From NCBI GenBank assembly GCA_015956445.1, contig WIUZ02000002.1, positions 1,798,001-1,862,000 of the forward strand: a stretch of 64,000 nt of DNA, in the 5' to 3' direction. This stretch comes from Thelephora terrestris. Taxonomy: Eukaryota; Basidiomycota; Agaricomycetes; Thelephorales; Thelephoraceae. Each line of letters starts with the position of its first letter. Position 1 is the stretch's first letter. This document shows, one piece after another, positions 44,123-55,181 of the stretch. A program made the position numbers and the translations under genes. Below the pieces are notes generated by a model. The model ran no database searches and had not been told where the DNA came from. It saw nothing but the letters and a program-made list of their open reading frames with translations.

Positions 44123-46674
44123 ATGGTCAAGTCTACCGAGGACGCCACTTCGACGGCCAGCTTGCATAAGGAGATTAGCCATCTCCGTCACGAACTCAAG
44201 ACTTCCACACATGACCATCCTGCTACCTCCCACCAGATAAGAGTTGGGAATTATTTGCTCGAACGTCTCGCTCAGCTAGGTGTTACGGTGAGCGTGCAGT
44301 GCTAAACAAGCACCTCTCGATTTCTGGTGCGTTTAGAAAGTGCTGAACGCGAACTCCGGTTTCGCAGACCCTCTTCGGTGTTCCGGGAGATTTCAATCTC
44401 GGTGTGTTCTCAACCTTCCTCGCGATATAATTCATGACTGACCCTGGATACCATCAGGATTCCTGGTGCGCGCGAAATCTCGTGTGATGTTCTTCATCCA
44501 TTGACCGCTATCGTAATTCATTAGGATCTTGTGGAGGACGACCCTAAAATTCATTGGGCCGGCAACTGGTGAGCAGCAAATCGCCCCTCCGTGCGTGTTG
44601 GTTGATTGTTCGTGACAGCAACGAACTGAACGCCGCCTATGCCGCCGATGGTTTCGCTCGAGTTAAGGAAAGTGGCGTGGGTGCCCTTGTAACAACGTCA
44701 GTGGTTACCTCACTCGAACCTTGATCGAACTCAACCTTTCCAGATTCGGCGTAGGAGAATTGAGCGCCATCAATGGTATCGCTGGAGGTAAGAAACATTT
44801 GTTGGTTCGCTCATTCCTTTGCTGAACGCATTGATACAACCGATAGCCTTCTCTGAGCATGTTCCTGTCGTCCACATCGTTGGTGTTCCGAATACTTTAC
44901 AGCTCAAGACTAAGCCCATGTTGCATCACACCCTTGGTGATGGAAGGTTCGTGACAACTACCCGCACCCAACCTGTATTCTTACCACCTGACCGCACCCT
45001 CAGATTCGACGCGTACCTGAAAGCCGCCGAACAGTTCACTCGTTCCCAGGCCATCCTCACCCGAAAAGAGAACGCCGACGTCGAGATCGACCGCGTGTTG
45101 ACCGATTGTATACTCTCCGTGCGTTATGGTGTCAACGTAGTGGCATATGACGCTGCATACTGACATGGGATCGTTCTTACCCAGGGGAAACCGGTGTATA
45201 TCACCCTTCCCACTGATGTAGCGTACGAGAAGATCTCTGCCGCGAGGCTTAGAACCCCCCTCAACAGGGAGCCACCTGAGAATGACCCAGAGACCGAGGC
45301 TTCTGTTATCGAAAGCATTTACAAGCTGGTAAAAGCGGTTAATGGGAATGTTGCCGTTCTCATCGATGCTTGCACAATCCGTCACCACATCAAGGAAGAA
45401 CTCAAGGAGTTTTTGGATAAGACTCAGTTCCCAGTGTATGCCGCGCCCATGGGAAAAACTGCTATCGACGAGGGCCATCCTAGATACGGTGGTGTACGGC
45501 GTCAATTCTCAGATCACCGTTGTGGGAGGCTCAACTAGGTTTTCATAGGTTTACGTTGGATCCATCAGTCACCCTGATATCCTCGAGAAGGTCGAGGGCG
45601 CGAAATTGACGATCTCCATCGGATCGATGCTCAGTGACTTCAACACCGGCAACTTCACCTATCACATTCCCAGGAGCAAAACTGTCGAGGTACGTAGATA
45701 ATTTAAAGCGCGGTCAAACGTAATTGACTACTTACTGGTCTCTCTCATCAGCTTCATTCTGACCATTCCAGAGTCTTGCACGCCCTCTTCCCCGGAATCG
45801 GTTTCAAGAGGCTTCTTCCCAAACTGACTGCCAAGTTGGCCGAGTTTAGGAGCATCTCACACAAAATCTCCGTTCCTCGATTCGTCTTCCCTGTTCCCAG
45901 CGAGTCCAACGACATCATTTCCCAGGCGTGGTTGTGGCCCCGTGTTGGACAGTTTTTCAGGCCGCGGGACGTAATAATCGCCGAGACCGGGACCTCGAGT
46001 TTCGGTATTATCGATGTACCCTTGCCCAAAGAGGCCACGCTTATTACCCAGGTCTTGTGGGGTAGTATCGGTTACACCGTCGGTGCTCTCCTAGGTGCTG
46101 CGTGTGCTGCTAGGGATTGCCACTTGGGGAGGACCATCCTTTTCATTGGAGACGGAAGCCTGTGAGTACATGAATCTGTGAATGGATTGTAGCACTTGCT
46201 AAGATTGCCTTCAGGCAAGTCACCGTCCAAGAGCTGTCTACGCTGATCACCAACAACGTGACCCCAATAATCTTCGTCCTCAATAACAGTGGCTATACCA
46301 TTGAGAGATTTATCCGAGGAATGCACCGGAAGTATAACGACATCGCTTCGTGGTAAGCTATCCACCCCTGACAGTACAATTCGCTTGTTTGAGACGCTGT
46401 TGAAATTTTTCGCAGGGAGTATACCCAGCTCTTGAACACCTTTACTAAGGACAAAGACGCCACTATCTCGTATACGGTCAAGACGAAGGCTGAGCTGGAT
46501 GCTCTTCTCAATGACGACACATTCAACAGGGCTGAAAAAGTACAGTTGGTCGAGCTCATTATGCTTGCCGAGGACGCCCCTGCTGCCTTGAGTAGACAGA
46601 CGGAGCTGGGTGGAAAGACCAACAAGTATGGAGAGCCGGAGGTCGATTTGAAGCGGATGTCGTCCAAGCTGTGA
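44123..46674 (+). CDS. pdc1: Pyruvate decarboxylase (TPP-dependent)
   Basis: Converts pyruvate to acetaldehyde and CO2 in the cytosol, the branch point to ethanol. The ATG at 44,123 opens [20 protein letters not shown]. About twelve exons join in frame to roughly 600 residues. Motifs in order: [20 protein letters not shown], the catalytic Glu in [17 protein letters not shown], the His pair in [28 protein letters not shown], the catalytic-site ETGTSSFGI, and the TPP/Mg motif GDGSLQVTVQEL...[14 protein letters not shown]. The C-terminus ends [10 protein letters not shown]. The third exon is only 8 bases (44,458-44,465, GATTCCTG). A frame that runs past about 45,118 is intronic read-through; the splice to GKPVYITLP at 45,184 is preferred. 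Looks complete and functional. Confidence 0.95.
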
Positions 46675-47934
46675 TGTATTGCAGGTCGAGTGGAATGCGC
46701 CGGCGAGGTGTCACCACATTGATGTAAAACTTCTGCCTTGTACGGTCATAATTCTGTTGTTTATCGATACATTGTATCATACGTTCTATGAAGTTCGCCC
46801 ACGTCTAGCTCTCCATAATTGATAGTTTTTAGTGTCGCCACGACCCACGCGACTTGTATGAGCCGCGTCGTGTTGGAGAAATCAAATGGAGCTGTTGGCA
46901 AACAGTCTAGTGCAAAGCCAAGGATAACCAAGCCAGGCATCGGCCCAATTGTAGACTCTAGCATTTAAGTTACCATTAACTGATAGCGACATATTCAACG
47001 GTATCACAACATCTCTCCACCAGGGCCATCATCCACTGGGGGTCTCTCCGGGGGGTTACGCCTCAGGCAGGGGATGCTAAGAACTTGTGGAAAGGAACCA
47101 CGATGTCCTCCGGTTTGAGCGAGTAACACTGAATCATACCGCTCCGAATCTGGGCCAGTCACATTGTGTAACGTGAGTAAACAGTCAAATCCACATTGGG
47201 AAATTTGCACATGGTGTGCTGATTGTGCTGTAATGCTTAATTGTGCTGTATTTACAGCATGCTTGACATGCTTTACGTGATAAAACCTGCTTAATGTGGT
47301 TATTTAAGCATGATCAACACATTTGTAAATTTCCTGATGCAACCATCCTCTTTGGCATCTGAAGCAGTGACGGCCACCAGATCAGCAAGTGGGTATATAG
47401 TATGCAGGCAAGCTGGCAGGATTCAGAAAAGTGTCCTGTTTGCGTCTAGTGAGTAAACTTGGAGGTCAGCAGTGAGGAATCAATTCTGATTCAATGAAGA
47501 GGTACTTTGTGGTACATGGAACCAACCAGTCAAAGATGAGACAACAGTGGCCCTGGTTTGTCAAGTAGGAGGTTGACAATGTGATCTAGGGTGGCAGATG
47601 AGGCTTGTTTGAGATTGTGGTTCTGGATTCAGCCAGGAGATAGGTCAACCCATGATGCATGGTGTCTCTACATTAGATAAACCATTGTGCAAGCCATATG
47701 GATAAATGGAAGGATGAGAGAAGGCACAAAGTGATCTTACATCAAGAGAAGATATAAGGGTTGAGGAAAGGGGAGTTACAATATAAAATTTAAAGAACAC
47801 TGTGTTCTTGATGAGCAAACAATCTGTGTGTGAGTATCATTACATCATTATATGATTGTGTGACCACCATGAGTAACTCCAGGTCCTGACATTTGTGATC
47901 AAGGGTGGAAAATGTGGGGGGAGGTGGCCAAAAA
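46675..47934. other. 3' flank of pdc1 and start of the repeat island
   Basis: From about 47,215 the composition changes to AT-rich. Words TGCTGATTGTGCTG, TGCTTAA and GCATGCTT recur to about 47,325 and reappear at 48,735-48,960. No gene is seen between 47,330 and 47,934. Confidence 0.45.
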
Positions 47935-48045
47935 TAGCACCTGTAGGATTTGAACCTACGCCCTCACAGGATAGAAGATTTCAAGTCTACACCCCATGAG
48001 GAGCAGATTTCAAGTCTGCCGCCTTAACCTCTCAGCCAAAGTGCC
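47935..48045 (-). tRNA. tRNA-Ser(UGA)-like gene, array copy 1
   Basis: Minus strand, 111 bases, from GGCACTTTGG to ACAGGTGCTA, followed by TTTTT (Pol III stop). The A box (TGGCTGAGAGG) is intact. The B box is GGTTCAAATCC, one base off consensus, so this copy may be weaker. Anticodon loop CTTGAAA gives UGA. A second AGACTTGAAATCT sits in the variable region. Confidence 0.6.
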
Positions 48046-48107
48046 TTGGATCCTGTGCCGAGTGCGCAGTCTACGTGCCATGGCAGAGGAGGGGAAGGTG
48101 GGAAAAA

Positions 48108-48218
48108 TAGCACCTGTAGGATTCGAACCTACGCCCCCACAGGATAGAAGATTTCAAGTCTACACCCCATGAGGAGCAGATTTCAAGTCTGCCGCCTTAA
48201 CCTCTCAGCCAAAGTGCC
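48108..48218 (-). tRNA. tRNA-Ser(UGA)-like gene, array copy 2
   Basis: 111 bases on the minus strand with consensus A box and B box (GGTTCGAATCC), acceptor strands GGCACTT and AGGTGCT pairing, and a TTTTT terminator. The extra segment of about 31 bases in the variable arm repeats the anticodon-arm sequence. Confidence 0.65.
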
Positions 48219-48290
48219 TTGTAACCTGTGCCGAGTGCACAGCCCATGTGCCATTGCAGAGTAGTTCCTGTGGTGGAAGGTGGCCAAAAA

Positions 48291-48401
48291 TAGCACCTGT
48301 AGGATTCGAACCTACGCCCTCACAGGGTAGAAGATTTCAAGTCTACACCCCATGAGGAGCAGATTTCAAGTCTGCCGCCTTAACCTCTCAGCCAAAGTGC
48401 C
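48291..48401 (-). tRNA. tRNA-Ser(UGA)-like gene, array copy 3
   Basis: Same structure as copy 2. The second variable-arm hairpin reads CCCT-GTG-AGGG, a perfect 4-bp stem. It lies 183 bases from copies 2 and 4. Confidence 0.65.
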
Positions 48402-48473
48402 TTGTAACCTGTGCCGAGTGCACAGCCCATGTGCCATTGCAGAGTAGTTCCTGTGGTGGAAGGTGGCCAAAAA

Positions 48474-48584
48474 TAGCACCTGTAGGATTCGAACCTACGC
48501 CCTCACAGGGTAGAAGATTTCAAGTCTACACCCCATGAGGAGCAGATTTCAAGTCTGCCGCCTTAACCTCTCAGCCAAAGTGCC
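48474..48584 (-). tRNA. tRNA-Ser(UGA)-like gene, array copy 4
   Basis: Essentially identical to copy 3, including the spacer, so the 183-base unit was copied recently. A and B boxes and the TTTTT stop are present. Confidence 0.65.
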
Positions 48585-48656
48585 TTGTAACCTGTGCCGA
48601 GTGCACAGCCCATGTGCCATTGCAGAGTAGTTCCTGTGGTGGAAGGTGGCCAAAAA

Positions 48657-48717
48657 TAGCACCTGTAGGATTCGAACCTACGCCCTCACAGGGTAGAAGA
48701 TTTCAAGTCTACACCCC
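48657..48717 (-). tRNA. Truncated tRNA-Ser-like copy 5
   Basis: Only the 3' part remains (second anticodon-arm copy, variable hairpin, B box, acceptor 3' strand and terminator). The 5' half with the A box is replaced at 48,718 by the AGCAT-rich inverted repeat, so it is not a functional tRNA gene. Confidence 0.65.
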
Positions 48718-48965
48718 AGATCATCAGAAATTTTACCAATCTGCTGATTGTGCTGAACTCAGCACGAATTAGCATCCATCAGCATAAATTAGCACAGATC
48801 AGCATGTTAAGCATCCACATGAAAAGCATAGAGCCCTTTTGTTCAGCATCATCACCAAAATTTGTACTTTGTTGCTTAACGATGCTGATAAGTGCTTAAT
48901 GATGCTGATCGGTGCTTAATGAAGCCCATCAGTGCTTGGCCAAGCACTCTTTATCATGAGGAAGA
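48718..48965. repeat. AGCAT/TGCTGA-rich imperfect inverted repeat
   Basis: The left half is rich in AGCAT and TTAGCA (TCAGCATAAATTAGCACAGA), the right half in their complements (GATGCTGATAAGTGCTTAAT). This makes a loose foldback. It shares CTGCTGATTGTGCTG with 47,216-47,232. It cuts the fifth tRNA-like copy. A MITE-like element is possible; its ends are unclear. DNA from 48,966 to 49,335 shows nothing recognisable. Confidence 0.45.
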
Positions 48966-49340
48966 ATTGAGATTCTCACCAGTCCAGTTTCCCTGCAAGG
49001 TAAAAACAACATCACTTGCTCAAAATTCAAGATGAAATAAACCATATACAAGAAAAACCAACAATCACTGGCCCTGTATTTTATGTTCTTGACCAAATCT
49101 CAACCCTTGAAACTAGGCCAGGCAGTTTCTACTCACACACCCAACAGTCCTTCCACTGACTCAGGAGCTCTTGTATGCTTGTTTTCATTTTGCCTTGACA
49201 TGGCTGTTGCTTCATGCAGCTTGCATGGAGTGAACTCTTGACTTTCTTCCAGTGTCTTTCTCCAGTGAGTTTGAGTAATTTTCATCAGGCCATGGATGTA
49301 CTTATTTGTCAAAGTACAAACATTCCCAAAGATTCATGGG

Positions 49341-52300
49341 TGTCAGGAACATGGTATTTTTAAAACTTTTATAACACGCTCTTTCTTCGAACTCTTCTTA
49401 TCACTTCTTATATTTTGAATGCTTCACACTCCCTATCCTTCACACCCATCATTCAAAACACACAAACGCGTGTACCATTCCCAGCGAATCGTAACAACAT
49501 GGCTATATACGGTGCTATCAACGTCCATCAGAAGTCAACTCTATCTACGGCAGGCCTCATGGTCATCAACTGTCCATCCCGGAGATCGTAGTGCTGGCCC
49601 CTCCTCGCTAGAACCTCCCCGAACATGGTGTCACCATCTTCGGCACTCAGCTGAACGACTAGTTCAAGCCGATAGGAAGAGATGCCTTCGAGCGGACCGA
49701 TCAGCCTCCCAGATGTCACCGAACTCTGGAACACCTGATCCCACATCTCCATCACCGGGTGACTGCTCGGCAACACTATCGACGTAGTCGACGAGCGACC
49801 CTCCGTCTCCCTCGTCGGACCCCTGGGTGGGATCCTGTCTTGTGAGTCGAAGCTGGTGGCGAAGCTGGATCTCCGACTCGACCTGTCTGTAAGGACGGTT
49901 GACCCTATATCGGTATCCCCGTCCCTCATCTCGACCAGACTGGTCACCATCCGACTCAACTGGACGCGGGTAAGGATTAGCCGATGGAGCCATGCGATGA
50001 GCAACACGGCGTCGAGAGCGTTTACAACACTGCCCTGTTGTCACCGGACGTACCTCAATGGCCCTCGGAGCATCTTCGGCCTGGTCAACCTCCATGACCT
50101 CATCCTCGATCTTGACCAGCTGACTGATCGGCTGCAGCGGGCAACGCCGACAGTTCTCCTTGTCGGACTCGGCCAACGTGGAAGCCAGAGCCGGAGTTGG
50201 AACGGGAACCGCGTTCTCGATCGGAGGTGTCGCATAGGACGACGGGTTAGGCGATGGGAGTACCACCTCGTCGGCGTACTCCAACTCGAACGGAACATCG
50301 GCTGTTCCCTGCCCAACTAAGATGGGACCCTCCTTGCAGTTGCAGGTCTTATCCTGCAAGGACGCAACCTGCGCCGTCAACACGGCCACGACGTCTTCGA
50401 GCTGTTCAGTCTAGAAGAAGTCTCTCAGTCATTGCATAAACCTGCAAAGGCTGAAAGAACCTTTTCATCCCTCCTAGCCAGCGCCCCCTTGATGTTGTTG
50501 TCCCTAACCTTCAGCCCGGCGATCAACTCTTGATGGTTAGCCACCATCGCCTCCAACGCCTTGTTTGTCCCCTGCTGGAAGGCGGCCAGAGTCTCCTTCA
50601 TCTGAAGACCCTCTGCCGACAGACAAAGGACGTCTGCCTTTGCCTCCTTCACCTCGCGCTCCAAACGTTCAACCTAGGCAGTTTGATTAGTCGAGAGTCA
50701 TACTCGAATATTCAAACGGAGAACCTACCCGGCTCTCCCCCTCCCGAACGAGCGACCACAACAGTGTGGTGGAAGCGGTGGCATGGCGGACAGCCCGAGG
50801 AACAGTCGCCCTGTGTTCCAACAGGTCCTGATCGTAGATCCCCCTCTGCAGGGTGTACCAGAGCTCCTTCTTAATCGGATGCTCCAGCTCCCCGAACCTA
50901 CCCCGCATCTGGAAGATCACCTTCTCAGCGATCATCAACCGGACCCAGAGCTCATCGTCCCAGGTCAACCCCATCAAATGTGGGATCGTCTCCCTGAGAC
51001 GTTCGGTGTCCACCTTTGTGACGACCTCCAAGATCTAGAAGCCGTTAGCTTGACATCAACGCCAAAAGAACGGAACCTCTACCTAGAGGAAGATGTTAGC
51101 GCAAGCATAAGAAGCCCTAGATCTCCCCCATACCTGATCATCAGTGGTATAGGGAGTCCCCGCCTCACTGGCATAGGACTTGCGGTTGGCGGCACGGCGG
51201 TCGATACGAGAGATGGTGGAGATACCATTGACGACTTGATAGGTATGGTTGTTGGGGAAAGACATGTTAGTAAGATGATGGGGAAGTTGCTGGTGTTGCT
51301 GATCAAGGATGGCTCCAAGAAGACGTCCTTCTTATAGCCTAGATCGGTGATCCTTCACGTGACCTACCTCGACGAACCTCATTGGTCCGGGTCACATCAA
51401 CTTCCGCCCCTGTACCATCATCGTTGGCTTACTACATCAAGCTGACACCTCGGCCCGCGGGACAGCCTTGGAAGAACTTCGTTCCGGAACGCCTATAACG
51501 CGTGCGCACTAAAAATAGGTCTCAAGACCCTGATGACCCCTTTATGACATCACGAACCCCTTTTTACGACCCCTCATGACTTTACGATTACGATCAACCC
51601 TGGACCCTGATCACACATGTGGACAGTCACATCACAGTCTCCTAACCGGAGGAAGGAATCGCCGTTATTCGGAAGGAGTGCCTTAGACTCCTTTTGTTTA
51701 GCCCAGCGAATGTGGAAGTAGCCGTTAGCGTGAAATGCCGGCGAATCTGTAATCCCTTATGTCCCATGAGTCTAGGCCCACGCTCCTCGTGTTCGGACGC
51801 ACGATAAGGTTGCCACTAGTCCGTGATGCTGTGTGGTCTCTATCTTTGGCCTCTCCAAAGGAAGCATCCAAGAAGATTCTCACCTAGCCCTTGGGTGTGA
51901 TCCCCAGGTACGAACTTTCATGACCCCATGCCCCTATTTCTTTTAGGACTAGTGTTATCTTTACCCCTATGTTTCATGCAGACATTCGTTATCTTTTATG
52001 CAATCCTTCACACGCTAGTAAGGCCCTTTGTCCTTTATTCTCCCACGCGTCATATTTGTTTGCTTCCCTTACTTAGCGTTCTCACACTCCTTATCTCCCT
52101 TTGTTCGGACTTGATAAGGGTATATTAGGGTATTGACGTCATGGCCACTCCTTTAGTATAAGTAGCAACTGTGGCTGTATCGTTGTACCTTAGTTTTGTT
52201 ACCTCAGGAAATCCTCTGCCCTTCTCAGCCCAGTTGCAGTTAAGGCCAAGTCAGAGTTTCTTGTTTGATCCAAGACATCCCCCATCTGCTCTCCCTCCCG

Positions 52301-52610
52301 CTCTGCGCGTCAACTGCGCCTCGTAACTATAGAACCCCAGCGTTCATATTAGAACACCTCGAGCGTCCAGTCGATCACCTGGTGGAGTCATCAATCCTGT
52401 TGTAGGGATAAACCCTTGTCTGTTAAACCGAATGAAGTACGGTTTAGGTTGGGTTTCTCTTTAGGATTTCGACCTGACTTGTAGTGACCTCGGACAACCT
52501 ACCGGAAGAATAGAGACGTGATCGTTCTCTCACAAGCTAGTTAGACTAGTGAGTACTCTGCGGAGTCGGCTCAGTGCACTGGTAGTTGTTTGGGTAGAGT
52601 GGCCCTGACA
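49341..52610 (-). mobile_element. Family 1 element, copy B, with 5-bp target duplication
   Basis: Minus-strand copy of the 3.3-kb element, bounded by TGTCAGGAAC at 49,341 and GGCCCTGACA ending at 52,610. ATGGG stands directly outside both ends (49,336-49,340 and 52,611-52,615), a 5-bp target-site duplication. Parts match copy A: a 5' region with CRE palindrome at the high-coordinate side, and gene blocks from about 51,320 down to 49,528. By eye the coding blocks are about 90% identical to copy A and mostly open. No polymerase or transposase is seen. TG...CA ends with a 5-bp duplication fit LTR-type integration, so a giant solo LTR or an LTR-element derivative is possible; an unclassified inverted-repeat element is the alternative. 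Confidence 0.8.
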
Positions 52611-52624
52611 ATGGGCCTGGCCAG

Positions 52625-53390
52625 GTTTCTCACATTCCTGCCAGGGCTATTCTTGCTTCAGCTACAGTTGAGCAACTCTCTACAATTCAGGTATACCCAA
52701 AAGGCTATGAGGAAGTGCTACACTATCTCTGCCCAAACAATCTACAAGGACTAATAGATTGAACTGACCAGATTGTCTCCCAATAAATATCTGGTCTAGT
52801 CTCCTTGTACAACACAGAAAAGAGAGGTTGGGCTTCTCTCTGATGTCTCACAGGATAGCCTCTTGCTTGGCCTCAAGGTCACCCGCAACACATTCAGGCA
52901 GAGAAGTTAACCTGCAATAGTAAGCCTGTTCTGTACAGAAGGAAATACAGTACTTTAGATACTGTCAAAATGGCGGCAGCTTCAGCAGCAACTAAACACT
53001 TCCACTCGTCAGGGCCACTCTTTCCCTAGCCACAGCTGAGCGACTCTATACAGTTCAGGGGTCCCACTAGGCAACCGACAAGGCTACAGGGATAGTGCTA
53101 GACTATCTCTGCCCAAACAACCCACAAGAACTAGGAAATTGAGCTTACTAGATTGTCCTCAAAGAGGTATCTGGTTTGATTCACTAGTTCAATACAGAAA
53201 AGAGATATGGGGCTTCTCTCTGACGTTTTACAGATAGCCTCTTGCTAGGCCTAGGGGTTGCTCAGGGCACACTGAGGAAGAGGAGTTAATCTGCAATAAT
53301 CAGCTTGTTCTGTACAGTAGGAAATATAGGCCTTTATATACTATAGCGACAGTTTCTGCTTTAGGAGTGACTAAGCATGTCCACTGATGT
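52625..53390 (+). repeat. Tandem pair of about 370-bp units (family 2 5' region)
   Basis: Units 52,640-53,005 and 53,006-53,390 align throughout: GAGC(A/G)ACTCT(C/A)TACA, CTATCTCTGCCCAAACAA, ACAGAAAAGAGA, GATAGCCTCTTGCT and TGTTCTGTACAG. The second begins with TCAGGGCCACTCT, the same start as family 1 elements, and ends in a TTTATATACTATAG TATA-like box. Confidence 0.65.
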
Positions 53391-55181
53391 GAAATTTGGC
53401 TGAGCGCCTGCTACGGAAATATTTCGAAAGCAGACTTAGAAAAATATGAAAGGTAATGAATGTGTGGGAGCGTGGGGCAAGAGGGAGCATGGCTAAGGGT
53501 AACTTCCATAAACGGAACAAAGGATGAGGCAAGGATGGCATAAAATAACAAATGTTGGTCGGAATAAGACACAATCATGAGGGAATGAAGTTATTACATG
53601 GGATAAAAAGGGAGTATGACAACTAAGCAGAAATGTGGTAAGCGGGCCAAAACGTAAGTACAATTGGTGTGTGGGAATGATTGAATCAGCACCAATTGAG
53701 TAGGGACTCAGCTGGTCTGTGTGCAGCCTTGTGACATGGGGACTAAGTCTGGCATGGCACCCTGGTTCCGGCCAGAGACTGATGATTGGCTGGCTGGGAT
53801 AGGATTTAAGGGTGGAGAGTGTGGGCTTGCTTCCTCAGCAACTTTTGTCGCTACCAACCTCTTCTCTCCTCTCTTGCTTAACCAGCCAATCTTCACTAAC
53901 ACTATGTCTTCTCTCACCAACTCTGCTGCCATGAAGGGAAACACTAGCTGTGCTGCGTGGGGGAATCTTTCGTTGCACAGCATACATGTAGCGTATACTG
54001 ATTGAAGTTCCCAGGTCCACTAACCTGGCTAGCACCACTATCATCAACAAGCTTCAGTCGGCATCCAGGGAGGCAAACATGTTGACTCCAGAGAGGACTC
54101 ACAAGGTGTACCCGCCGGAGTCTGGCACCTGCAACCCATGCTTGATTTGCTCTGATGTGCACAAGCTGATTGATCCGTACCCTGTTCACTAAAAGGACTT
54201 CTTCTTCCGCGCGCCATATCTTCCATTCACCAAAATCTCCCACGGTAACACCACAACCTATACTCGTCCTCGTGCTCCCCAGTACTTGGATGAGATCTAT
54301 CCTGAGGAGGAGCAGATCAGGGACCAGGCCTTGGATTGTATGGACGACCAGGCTAACTTGTGGTTGCCCGAGATGGTCTTTGTCAACAGGTGTTGGGCTT
54401 CAACAATCATCCACGCCCAGGAGGAGGGTAACGAGTTCCTGCAGCTTCATGCTCATATCGAGCGAGGCTTGACCAACATTGGGAAGGAAGAGTTGCTGAT
54501 GGTGAATCCTGATGTTCTTAGGTCCATCCAATATGCTGCTGTGATGAGAGGGATGTTGTTCGGTTACAGCAACATGTTGAATAGGGAAAACTATCAGTTG
54601 TGAGGACAGATTCAGGAGATGGAGGAATCGATGGAAACCGAGCAAGGGCGTCGTTGGGATCTGGAGAGGACCGTCAACCGTTTATTGAGTAGGGTGACCA
54701 CTATGGAGTCTACCTTGAATGCGGTAGGACCTCCAGTCCATTCTTATTTGTCTAGAACTAACTTGGGGTCTTGTAGGTGTTGGTTGCCCTTCATGGGAGT
54801 GGGTCTCCTGAGGATCTGTCAGCTTTGGCAGATGATGAGTGTCGGTTGCCAGCAGGTCCTATGTGTACAGGACAGCGTGCTTGTTGTGGTAAGGATAAGC
54901 ATGGGCCTTACAGCTGTGCGGACAGATTGGGGAAGGGGCAGCTCATGCCAATTGAGTCGGAGGTGAGTGGGTCCAGTGGGATGTCCTACCAGTCAGTCCC
55001 AAGGACTGACGGTTCCGTGCTGTTTTCTCCTTTGCATACTCCTGTACCACCTCCAGAGGAGCACCGGTCTATCTTGGACCCTTGGATGAGCAATCTCCAA
55101 GACATCCCGGTCTTGGAGTTGATAGCGGCAGCCGAAGAGGTGAAGGCGATGGACTTCCCACAGTCCAGGGCCATTCCTTAG
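53006..55181 (+). mobile_element. Family 2 element, distant relative of family 1 (3' end not found)
   Basis: Starts with GTCAGGGCCACTCT as in family 1, then differs. It has a TATA-like box near 53,335 and a multi-block gene from about 53,904 (MSSLTNSAAMKGNTS) to 55,181. One block contains QYLDEIYPEEEQIRDQALDC and ANLWLPEMVFVNRCW, comparable in position to the 114-residue block of family 1. A coiled-coil-like stretch follows. The last block has GQRACCGKDKHGPYSCADRL, a C-x4-H-x4-C core like part of a zinc knuckle. It looks older than family 1 and appears damaged, with perhaps a few breaks. Class unknown. Confidence 0.55.

Noticed and set aside
45119-45163. Extension of the pdc1 frame to 45,163
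   Set aside because: It runs into a consensus GT...AG intron; the spliced product joins to the conserved GKPVYITLP segment.
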